Assembly (NCBI RefSeq): GCF_027111315.2 | Contig: NZ_CP114289.2 | Span: 1,364,001 to 1,428,000 of the forward strand | Direction: 5' to 3' | Source of the DNA: Flavobacterium limnophilum | Lineage (GTDB): Bacteria; Bacteroidota; Bacteroidia; Flavobacteriales; Flavobacteriaceae | DNA: 64,000 nt | In this document: positions 44,079 to 51,246 of the stretch, piece after piece | Layout: each line of letters begins with the position of its first letter | How positions within the stretch are numbered: position 1 is the first letter of the stretch | Translations under genes and position numbers: made by a program | The notes under the pieces: model-generated | The model's input: the letters and a program-made list of their open reading frames with translations, nothing else | Database searches by the model: none | Told to the model about the DNA's origin: nothing

Positions 44079-44525
44079 TTATCGTTTGCTGTTTAGTAAT
44101 TCCGGAACTGAAATTACCGGTAAAATTACGCTATTCAAAATTGTATCTTTCCAAGTTGAAAATAACATGCCCCTGATGGTTGAGTAACAAATTCCGAGCA
44201 AGGTTGCTACAAAAATGCCATTAAAAACGGGCTTTTCGTTCATGATTTGATAATGATTTTTCAAATCATCTATTTGAAACAGAAAATCAACTTCATAGTT
44301 CCCACCCTGGTTTATTTCTTTTCCATCGATGGCCCCCTTCATATCTACAAATAAGCGGATTTTGCCTATTTCTTTCTCTAAATTGTGCATCATATTGTAG
44401 CTGACACTAAAATTATAAACAGGATTTTTTGAAAGTTTATCCTGCATTATAATTGTATCTTCTTTTATCCATTTTATTTGATTCAAATGGATTTTTTCGG
44501 GTATTATTTGATTAGAATCTGCCAT
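44079..44525 (-). CDS. SecB-like chaperone of a TAC-type toxin-antitoxin system
   Basis: A 148-residue protein starting at ATG 44525 (ADSNQIIPEK). Its pattern follows SecB: a first strand IHLNQIKWIKED, strands YNFSVSYNM, KIRLFVDMKGAI and YEVDFLFQIDDL, then the helix LGICYSTIRGMLFSTWKDT and the closing LPVISVPELL, equivalent to SecB LAPVNFDALF. SecB-like proteins downstream of HTH antitoxins act as chaperones that stabilise the antitoxin. Here the gene is eight bases after such an antitoxin. The fold assignment is from pattern, not from alignment. Confidence 0.65.
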   Translation of the reverse strand: MADSNQIIPEKIHLNQIKWIKEDTIIMQDKLSKNPVYNFSVSYNMMHNLEKEIGKIRLFVDMKGAIDGKEINQGGNYEVDFLFQIDDLKNHYQIMNEKPVFNGIFVATLLGICYSTIRGMLFSTWKDTILNSVILPVISVPELLNSKR

Positions 44526-44533
44526 CAAATTAA

Positions 44534-44923
44534 TTAAGAAGCTTTTTTGTCCATATCTAAATTTGAAAACACTGCTGATTCCTCGAGTGCCATTTCTTCT
44601 TCCACTTCCTGATCTTTCACCAATACTTTGAAATATACGTATTCTTTTTGAGCTTCAATATGGATGATATCGGTTCCCAAAACTGTTTCAATTTTGGTAA
44701 TCGTTTTAGTGGTAAAAGTGTGAGTTCCTGTCAACCATTTACTGATTTCAGAAGCTTTTTTGTTTAATAAACGCGCTAAATCTGCTGGTTTTAGATTGCG
44801 TTCTACCAGCAACTCGTGGATCTTGTTTGCAATGGCAAGGTTTTTCTCCACTAATTTTGTAATTTCAGGATTGCCATTTTTCTCTAACCAAGTATCAATT
44901 ATGTTGTTTTCCGGGAATTTCAT
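44534..44923 (-). CDS. HTH (XRE) antitoxin with C-terminal extension
   Basis: A 129-residue protein. An N-terminal helical part precedes the XRE helix-turn-helix (about 33-88: LLVERNLKPADLARLLNKKASEISKWLTG, in part). About 40 residues follow (YVYFKVLVKDQEVEEEMALEES, in part) that go beyond the DNA-binding domain. In TAC systems such an extension is the chaperone-addiction segment bound by the SecB-like protein. It is six bases after the toxin gene and eight before the chaperone gene. Confidence 0.82.
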   Translation of the reverse strand: MKFPENNIIDTWLEKNGNPEITKLVEKNLAIANKIHELLVERNLKPADLARLLNKKASEISKWLTGTHTFTTKTITKIETVLGTDIIHIEAQKEYVYFKVLVKDQEVEEEMALEESAVFSNLDMDKKAS

Positions 44924-44929
44924 AGTTTA

Positions 44930-45388
44930 TTACAATTGTATTTTAAAATCATCATCACATTCGATTTCTGTAAAATCATCGTTCCAAACGATGTCGTTAT
45001 TTTTAAAAGCGTTGTCGATGGATTTTGTTATTTGGTTTGCCAATTTGAAATGTGTTTTAACATTAGGACAATCTTGTGGATATTGTGTAGTTTTTATATC
45101 ACCATTAAACAAGAACACAACATTTTCATTTGCACGCAAGCAGTATAAACGAATGTTGTTTGCTTTAATCTTACCCGACTCCGTATAGTGAGGTTTTCGC
45201 TCTTTGCCTTTGGGCGGAAGTGCCGATGCATCAGCAGTTTCACCTTCGGGTCTAAATAAATGCGCTTGTGCACCATATTTATTACCTATTGCTTTTAACC
45301 AATCCAAAATATGATTTAATTTCTCTTTATTAGCAATCGTATGATGAGCGACAAACTCCTCAAAAAGAGAAGTTTCATTGTCTTCCAT
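44930..45388 (-). CDS. RelE/HigB-like toxin of the TAC operon
   Basis: A 152-residue protein from ATG 45388 (EDNETSLFEEFVAHH). A longer GTG frame from 45454 would start upstream of the transcription start set by the -7 element at 45449-45442. The compact alpha/beta core ILDWLKAIGNKYGA, ASALPPKGKER, NIRLYCLRANENVVFLFNGDIKTT (in part) fits the RelE/HigB endoribonuclease group. The protein is long for RelE and has acidic ends. It is first in the operon, as in HigB-HigA arrangements. Confidence 0.72.
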   Translation of the reverse strand: MEDNETSLFEEFVAHHTIANKEKLNHILDWLKAIGNKYGAQAHLFRPEGETADASALPPKGKERKPHYTESGKIKANNIRLYCLRANENVVFLFNGDIKTTQYPQDCPNVKTHFKLANQITKSIDNAFKNNDIVWNDDFTEIECDDDFKIQL

Positions 45389-45441
45389 ACAAACAGAATA
45401 ATAAGAAACCTTATTATATTGTACTATTGGTTTTATATGTG

Positions 45442-45494
45442 CAAAAGTATTCACTTATAAGTTAGTTTCCAAATTGCTGTTCACTTTTAAGTTA
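45442..45494 (-). promoter_or_regulatory. Promoter and twin operators of the TAC operon
   Basis: Minus-strand TACTTTTG (45449-45442) is a perfect -7 element with TTTG (45473-45470) twenty bases upstream. Two copies of TTCACTTwTAAGTTA start at 45450 and 45480, exactly 30 bases (about three helical turns) apart. Each contains an ACTTwwAAGT palindrome. They bracket the -33 box, ideal for cooperative antitoxin binding. Confidence 0.7.
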
Positions 45495-45592
45495 AGTTTA
45501 TTGAATTAACCTGATAAATATATTAATTTTTATACAATTTATCTCATAAAGTTTTAAAAAAATCAACTCAAGGGGAAGATTTAGGCAACAGC

Positions 45593-45610
45593 GCACGGAA
45601 TGTAATTCCC
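45593..45610. repeat. Decayed end of the 66-bp repeat
   Basis: GCACGGAATGTAATTCCC resembles GCACGGAATGCAATTCCG of the direct repeats at 40963 and 42175. It lies 18 bases before the pseudogene fragment. Confidence 0.5.
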
Positions 45611-45627
45611 CCCTCTTTCACCAGCTT

Positions 45628-45823
45628 TTTCAAGTTGACCGACTTGTCCTTGTACGGTTTTGACAGCCGTATTACGGAAAGTTTGCAGCTATCGATTGAA
45701 GATTTTCCGGATGGGGAAGGGGTGGTCTTTATACTTGTTGGAAGTGGCTTTTTTTGTCGAGAATGCCGGGACTTTTATTTCCATTCCTAAAAAGATACCA
45801 AGGTTGTTTTTGTACTAGTTTTT
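45628..45823 (+). pseudogene. Frameshifted 3' fragment of the 254-residue gene
   Basis: This stretch matches about 40690-40885, the last quarter of the gene at 40132. From TATTACGGAAAGTTT onward most bases are identical over about 150 bases, but an extra A (GGTCTTTATACTTG against GGTCTTTTACTTG) and a lost base near the end break the frame. There is no start codon and no upstream part. The remaining bases up to 45998 hold nothing I can identify. Confidence 0.85.
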
Positions 45824-45998
45824 TATTTTTAGGGAACCACGCTGTTTATATCTGTTTGGAAAGATTGTAAGTTTGGTTTGTGTTTATTACTTTCGTCGGA
45901 ATATCTATTTATTAATTTTTAATTTATTGTTTGCCAATAGCTGAATGATAAATTTTAAATTTCTGCAACTTTTACGGGCAATTGAACACCAGTTGGAA

Positions 45999-47111
45999 TT
46001 AAGAAATTAATTCAATAGTTTTTTTCCAATAGAAAAGCGCTTCTCCTTTTGCAACAAACTTTAATTTTTTGTTCAGGAAGTTATAATCAGGATGTTCTAT
46101 TAATGCAAGATGCCCTGCATTTTTATCGTTAAATCGGATGATTTTAGTTTTCGATTTTGATAAAACATTTGCTGCAAGAAAAGCGGCTTTTGCACTTGCC
46201 AATTGAGCATCCTCTATCCTAAAAGCTCCGCTGTAAACAAAATGATTAAATTGATTGATTCCTCTTATTAATTCGGCATAATTATTTTTATCCTTTTCAT
46301 TAAGCTGATTTTCTCTCTTTGCTATTAACAAACTGGTTTCAATAATGTCGTTCAAAATAGTTTCGACGGAATTAATTTCTTGTTCTTTTCGATATTCTAT
46401 TTCTTTCAGCGCTATTGCAATAAAGGAGCTTTCGAAAACTTCAAAATCATCTATATAATCAAATAAACATCCGATATCAAAGAGTTGTTTGATAATTTCT
46501 TTTTCTTTGTCTTTACCGTATGGAATGCCTGTCGTGTTAGGTGCATACGCTGTTAATTTATCTCCAGCAATGGCGTTAATATCAGGAACTAAAACTGTTA
46601 TTTCTTCATTTATGTGTGCTAACCAATCGGTTTTTATTGGAACTTCAATTAATTTTGGATAATGGTTTTCTGAAAATAAAATATCCAAAAGTATTTCTCT
46701 TTCCGGATTGCCTACTTTTTCATTTTCTCTTGATAATGTTGGTACAGAAGATTTGTATTTGAAGCTATAATGTGCTTTAGGAATGCCCTCTTTGTAACTT
46801 CGTTTTTCATCTAAAGTACAACTCGAAAAAGTTTCCTCTTTTAGAATTATTGAAAGATACTTTTCGATTTCGTCTTTTGTGATTTCCGGATTTACAATAA
46901 TGTCTATATCAACTGAAAAACGACTTGGATTTTCTAAAAGCAATATTAAACTTGTTCCTCCTTTGAAAATAAAGTCAAGTTTCGATAATTTAAGCTGTTC
47001 GAGCAAATACAAAGCATAAATCATACTTTCCATTATGCTTGGGTCTTTTTTTGAAACCAGTATTCTTTTTTGTTCTATCCAATCCTTTGAGAGTGATTTT
47101 TTATCGATCAT
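45999..47111 (-). CDS. AbiEii-type nucleotidyltransferase toxin
   Basis: A 370-residue protein of the AbiEii/AbiGii family: the nucleotidyltransferase motif FKGGTSLILLLENPSRFSVDIDI (in part: GGTSL, SVDIDI) at about residues 44-66 and the DKLTAYA motif at about 190. In AbiE systems the toxin transfers nucleotides to tRNA or other targets and stops growth on phage infection. The ATG overlaps the stop of the upstream partner gene (ATGA), the normal AbiEi-AbiEii order. Confidence 0.9.
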   Translation of the reverse strand: MIDKKSLSKDWIEQKRILVSKKDPSIMESMIYALYLLEQLKLSKLDFIFKGGTSLILLLENPSRFSVDIDIIVNPEITKDEIEKYLSIILKEETFSSCTLDEKRSYKEGIPKAHYSFKYKSSVPTLSRENEKVGNPEREILLDILFSENHYPKLIEVPIKTDWLAHINEEITVLVPDINAIAGDKLTAYAPNTTGIPYGKDKEKEIIKQLFDIGCLFDYIDDFEVFESSFIAIALKEIEYRKEQEINSVETILNDIIETSLLIAKRENQLNEKDKNNYAELIRGINQFNHFVYSGAFRIEDAQLASAKAAFLAANVLSKSKTKIIRFNDKNAGHLALIEHPDYNFLNKKLKFVAKGEALFYWKKTIELIS

Positions 47112-47860
47112 TTGGCATACGTATTTTGAATATCAGTTTTAGTTTCCAAGAAATCAATTAGTTCCTTTTTTTTATTTCTTCTGGAGGCATAACTTAACAT
47201 TTTCGAAAAATCTAAAATGTATTTATCGTATGCTTTATTAAAAATATGTATTAATTCGGTTCCTTGATAGGTACTGAACAGGTTTTTATTGGAATAAATA
47301 TCGACCAAAAGTTTTTCCAAAGTCGTCGTTGTCGTTTTTGAAACCAACTGTGTTGGTGATTTTGTAACCAATGATTGCACAATTATTGCATTTTCTAAAG
47401 AAGCTATATAATGCTGTATTTCTTTTTCACCAGGTTGAAAAAAAAGATTTTTATGGCCTTCATTTTTCAAGAAATTAAAAACCAATTCTATTGCTTCGTT
47501 CTCCACTTCAATGATTGTTAAAGATTTTTTTGGAATGTGAAGCATCAATTCATTAACTATATTCGTATTCCAAATACAACCCTTCAACATTGGAAACTGT
47601 CTGGAAATAGTACTAAATATTTTTTCTTCTTTTGCAGCAATAGCAGGATAAAATTCCGACTTACTCGAAAGTGTATATATACTTCTAGCCACAGTATTGA
47701 TTACTTTTTGTTGCTTTAAATTGTATATTCTCCACCTGAAAGTAGTTTCTTTTAACTCTTTATCGAATTGTAAATAAAAGGCATATAAATCCCCTCTCGA
47801 AAACGTATCATAGTCCTTGAAAAACAAGTTTAGTTCTTTTATTTTAAACGATTTGTCCAA
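47108..47860 (-). CDS. AbiEi-type antitoxin partner
   Basis: About 250 residues. A perfect promoter (47912-47882) lies inside the longest frame, so a start at 47911 is not possible. The first usable codon after the expected transcription start is TTG 47860 (LDKSFKIKELNLFF), giving a leader of about 15 bases. The N-terminal part (about 15-90) looks like a winged helix (RGDLYAFYLQFDKELKETTFRWRIYNLKQQKVI, in part), and the rest resembles the DUF6577/AbiEi C-terminal domain. It would bind its own promoter and neutralise the toxin in trans. Confidence 0.72.
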   Translation of the reverse strand: MDKSFKIKELNLFFKDYDTFSRGDLYAFYLQFDKELKETTFRWRIYNLKQQKVINTVARSIYTLSSKSEFYPAIAAKEEKIFSTISRQFPMLKGCIWNTNIVNELMLHIPKKSLTIIEVENEAIELVFNFLKNEGHKNLFFQPGEKEIQHYIASLENAIIVQSLVTKSPTQLVSKTTTTTLEKLLVDIYSNKNLFSTYQGTELIHIFNKAYDKYILDFSKMLSYASRRNKKKELIDFLETKTDIQNTYAK

Positions 47861-47881
47861 TGTTTTGATTTTAGATATATA

Positions 47882-47912
47882 CAAATGTAACAAAAAACTA
47901 ATACTAGACAAA
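47882..47912 (-). promoter_or_regulatory. Consensus promoter of the AbiE operon
   Basis: Minus strand TTTG (47912-47909), 19-base spacer, TACATTTG (47889-47882). This is an exact match to the Bacteroidota consensus TTTG-N19-TAnnTTTG and sets the start of the AbiEi gene downstream. Confidence 0.82.
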
Positions 47913-47935
47913 ATATTTGGTTTAGTGTCTAATGT

Positions 47936-48142
47936 TTGAAAACTAATTTTGGACAGTTAAGTGGATTTAGTGGCAAATATTTGATTCAATATTTAAAAAC
48001 CTCGATAAAAACAAAATCTCAAAAATGTCAACTAATACGAAGCTTTAGAGAATATGTTTTTGAAAAAACAGGATTAAACCGTGGCGATTATCTTTCCTTA
48101 AAAGCGAATCTAAAACAAGCTCTATTTTCAGTCTTAATTTAA
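47936..48142 (+). CDS. Short open frame, possible gene remnant
   Basis: A 68-codon frame opening with TTG (or lacking a proper start) and reading LKTNFGQLSGFSGKYLIQ..TGLNRGDYLSLKANLKQALF. The composition looks protein-like, but there is no family, no clear start and no promoter. It overlaps the stop of the lipoprotein gene on the other strand. It may be the 3' remnant of a lost gene. Confidence 0.2.
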   Translation: MKTNFGQLSGFSGKYLIQYLKTSIKTKSQKCQLIRSFREYVFEKTGLNRGDYLSLKANLKQALFSVLI

Positions 48143-48511
48143 CTTATAAATTTCTTCGTAAGTCACATAGTTTTTTCTGCTGATTGTAAACATTTGTTTT
48201 CCATTTTCGTCCAATATCAGTCCAACACTTTCATCCTTTTTTGGGAAGAATATTTGATATCCTCGTCCGTCGTTTAAAAGGATTCCATAAGTTTCAATAG
48301 CGTTTTCGGACTTAATTGAATTTTGAGTGTATTGATACTTGTTGGATTTACCAGTACTGTCCTTAATAGAAAAATTTGTTGGTGAAAAAGTAATTTCAAA
48401 TTTCGCTCCATTCGAATCTAGCGCTTTCCATTTTCCCTGATAACTGTCTGATCCTTCACACGAATAAAGAATAAAAAGGAAGAAGACAAAAAGGCTATAG
48501 AATTTTTTCAT
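48134..48511 (-). CDS. Small uncharacterised lipoprotein
   Basis: A 125-residue protein with a lipoprotein signal (FFLFILYSCEGS). The mature part is a small beta-rich domain (YQGKWKALDSNGAKFEITFSP, in part; GLILDENGKQMFTISRKNYVTYEEI, in part), resembling single lipocalin-like or META-like repeats, but no family is certain. It is monocistronic. Confidence 0.7.
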   Translation of the reverse strand: MKKFYSLFVFFLFILYSCEGSDSYQGKWKALDSNGAKFEITFSPTNFSIKDSTGKSNKYQYTQNSIKSENAIETYGILLNDGRGYQIFFPKKDESVGLILDENGKQMFTISRKNYVTYEEIYKLN

Positions 48512-48584
48512 AAAATATTAGGTTTTAGATTATATACAATGTTCTGGAATATAGTGGTTTTTGAATTAAATTGAGTTCATTCTT

Positions 48585-48666
48585 CGGATTTGCCTAAACA
48601 TCCCGAATACAAAACCAACTTTCCATTAAGCCAATTGCCCAAATCCGTTGTAGTAGCTGTTATGCC
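48585..48666. repeat. Stem-loop and GTTATGCC box downstream of the AAA ATPase gene
   Basis: CGGATTTG (48585-48592) pairs with CAAATCCG (48640-48647), followed by GTTATGCC at 48659-48666. The reverse complement GGCATAAC occurs on the other side of the ATPase gene at 50956-50963. This recalls recombination-site architecture but is short and unproven. Confidence 0.35.
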
Positions 48667-48675
48667 TTCGTGCTT

Positions 48676-50931
48676 TTATATAATTTCTAAACATTCAAAA
48701 AAGTCTCTTAAAATTGACGCATGATCACCTTCTGATGGTTGTGCATTATTGTCATGTAATTCAATATTTAAGTCGTTACATAATCTTAAAAGTTTACTGT
48801 AATCTGATTGTGAGTATTTGCTCTCTAAAGTAGTGGTAAAAGTTCTAACACTTTTTCTTTGTTTAATAGCTTCTTCTAAAATGAAAGAATATTTTCTTTT
48901 AAAAATGTTTTCAAGTACAATTCTGCAATCTCCGTCATATTTTTCATTAAATGAGCGACTTATGTGAATTTCTTTAAGACGTTTTATTTTTGCAAGTATT
49001 TGGTCGTCAGGAAATTCTTCATCAATGTTGCAATGTTTTATTGTACTTGTATTTATTCCATTTATAAATCCATCAAACTCTATTTTTAAAGTATGAGGTT
49101 GTATAAATGATTTAAGATAGATTTCTCTGTAAAATGTTTTTTCGTGAGTTAAAATTATTTTTTGCAAGGGAATTTTAACAACTATACCATCGTTGAATTG
49201 AATATCAGCCAAAAGTTGAATTGTGTCTCTTTTTCTCTCTTCGTCAAACGATGAGAAAGGATCATCAAAAACCAAAATTTTATTATCTAATTCATTGTCA
49301 TGACCTAATAACGATAGAAAGAAAGCAAAGGCTAGTGCTCGTTTGTCACTTTCACTCAATGAGTTTTTAAAGTTAGGGATCTCATCATCGCTGGAATCAA
49401 GTTTAACTTGATGAGAATTATAAAATTTAATTGAGAATAATTTTTCATCAGAACCTTTAAGTTTTTTGATTGGTAATAAATCATCAATCATAAAATTGGC
49501 ACCCATTCTATGTAAATAGTCGTTTATAGATGATTTATGTTTATCAAAAATCTCAAGTGAATAAACCTCTAAATCTTTTCTTTTTGATTCTCTTAATACG
49601 CGTTTCTTTTCAAATTCCTCATTAATTTCATGATAATCTTTGCAGATATTTTTATATGCATCTTGGATCCTCTTTTTACTTAATTCTAAAGATTTAATCT
49701 GAGTTAAGATTTCTGACAAACTAATTGTTGAATTGTTTTTTGGAAAGTATTTTTCAATTATGCGTTGAATTTCTATTGTCAGTTGCTTTAGACCATCAAT
49801 AATTGATTCTGAATAATTTTTCAAAGGAATGAAGTATAAGTCATTCGACTTTAATCTTAAATCTTCTATCAACCATATATATTCTGAAGTTATTTCCGCA
49901 AAAAAAACTGAATTTAGTTCAGTTTTAAGTGAATATTTTTCGATGTCTAAAAGGAATTTTCCAATTTGACCTTCTAAATTTGTTTTATCTATTTGTCCTT
50001 TTATTGTTAGAACTTGATTTTGTATTTGTTGATATTCACCTTTAAAAAATCCTTCGTAAGTTTTTATTAAATTTAGCTCACTTTCGCCTAAATTTTGCCC
50101 GCAGAAAACGCAAGATTTTTTATCATCTTTAGTTAATTCGAGCCCTTGTTTCAAAAAATCTTTACTTGCTTTGTGGCTTTTCCAATGATTTTTTATGTGT
50201 TGTTCAATTTCTTGATGATTAAAATTTATTGTTTTTTGAAGAACATTGTTTATATCTAAATTTATTATACTTTGAAAATAAGACAAATGATTGTCAAGAG
50301 CTTTTGTAATAACTTCTTTATTCTTTGCTCTTTCATATTCTTCTTTCTTAGACAAGATTTGTTCATCAAGTTCACTTAATTCTGGTAATGCACAAAACTT
50401 TTCAATCGTGATATTTTCAAATTCTGATGATGGCAAAAGCTTATTAAAATCAGAAGTTAATTTTCTTTTCCTTTCAGTTAATTCAGTTAATTCATTTTGT
50501 AGATTTTGTATAGCAATATTTAAATCTAATCCTTTAGCACCAATAATAATTTGGTTTAAGCTCTTTTGATTATCAAAAGTAATTTGTTCTCCTTGAAAAA
50601 CGTTTTCTGAAATGAATTGGGTATCGAAAATTAAAATATTAGGTTTTCCTTCTGACCACTTATGACTATTGAAGTCAATAAGTTCTCTGTTTGTTCCGTC
50701 AGTAAATCTAATCTTGATTGCGGGTTGATTTGTACTTCCAAAAGTTTTTTTTCCTTCTATTATTTTCTTATTACCAGTTTGTAAAGAACGGAATATAGAA
50801 GTTAATGTACTTTTTCCTAAAGTGTTTTTACCATAAATAATTGTGTTGTCATTGAATTGACATCCAGCTATTTCACAATTATTAAATTTTCCAATATTTT
50901 TTATGTGCTGAATAGCTTCAATTTTCTTCAT
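48676..50931 (-). CDS. RloC/PrrC-like AAA ATPase with zinc hook
   Basis: A 751-residue SMC/Rad50-like ATPase of the AAA_13 type. Walker A GKNTLGKS is at 34-41, the signature LSESDKR at 525-531, Walker B ILVFDD at 552-557 and a switch histidine LTH at 594-596. A coiled coil between the halves carries a zinc-hook CVFC at 274-277. The C-terminal tail has R670-x3-E674 and H726, the order of the Arg-Glu-His triad of RloC/PrrC anticodon nucleases. No restriction genes accompany it, so it would act alone, as RloC does. The nuclease activity is inferred. Confidence 0.8.
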   Translation of the reverse strand: MKKIEAIQHIKNIGKFNNCEIAGCQFNDNTIIYGKNTLGKSTLTSIFRSLQTGNKKIIEGKKTFGSTNQPAIKIRFTDGTNRELIDFNSHKWSEGKPNILIFDTQFISENVFQGEQITFDNQKSLNQIIIGAKGLDLNIAIQNLQNELTELTERKRKLTSDFNKLLPSSEFENITIEKFCALPELSELDEQILSKKEEYERAKNKEVITKALDNHLSYFQSIINLDINNVLQKTINFNHQEIEQHIKNHWKSHKASKDFLKQGLELTKDDKKSCVFCGQNLGESELNLIKTYEGFFKGEYQQIQNQVLTIKGQIDKTNLEGQIGKFLLDIEKYSLKTELNSVFFAEITSEYIWLIEDLRLKSNDLYFIPLKNYSESIIDGLKQLTIEIQRIIEKYFPKNNSTISLSEILTQIKSLELSKKRIQDAYKNICKDYHEINEEFEKKRVLRESKRKDLEVYSLEIFDKHKSSINDYLHRMGANFMIDDLLPIKKLKGSDEKLFSIKFYNSHQVKLDSSDDEIPNFKNSLSESDKRALAFAFFLSLLGHDNELDNKILVFDDPFSSFDEERKRDTIQLLADIQFNDGIVVKIPLQKIILTHEKTFYREIYLKSFIQPHTLKIEFDGFINGINTSTIKHCNIDEEFPDDQILAKIKRLKEIHISRSFNEKYDGDCRIVLENIFKRKYSFILEEAIKQRKSVRTFTTTLESKYSQSDYSKLLRLCNDLNIELHDNNAQPSEGDHASILRDFFECLEII

Positions 50932-51246
50932 TTAGGTTTTGTTTGTTTAGCATGAGGCATAACTTACATATAGTCGAAATAGACTTTCGTATATACACCC
51001 CAAATCGAGGAGATTGGCGAAGGTTTGTTTCGCTTTATTGGTTAATCAAATATATACAATTTTGATTGCAAACTACTAAAATAAATATTTTATTTCTTAC
51101 AAAATTTTCAACATCAAACGCCAAAAAAATCCTAGCTGCTGGAGTAATCAGGAATTCATTTTGTTTGAAAAGTATTCCTTTGACTTACCGTCATTCCAAT
51201 AAAATAATGCTTATTTTTATGCCTAAAATAAAAACCAAACCATAAT
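50932..51246. other. Intergenic region, no gene seen
   Basis: Divergent gap between the AAA ATPase and the DUF885 gene. Apart from GGCATAAC at 50956-50963 I see no consensus promoter, hairpin or open frame that can be supported. Confidence 0.5.

Noticed and set aside
45389..45454. GTG start giving the TAC toxin 22 more residues
   Set aside because: The -7 element at 45449-45442 lies within this extension, so it would not be in the transcript.
47861..47911. Upstream TTG start for the AbiEi-like protein
   Set aside because: A perfect promoter occupies these bases.
48585..48666. Integron attC site
   Set aside because: The GTTATGCC box does not fit GTTRRRY and no integrase is in the window; kept only as a low-confidence repeat.
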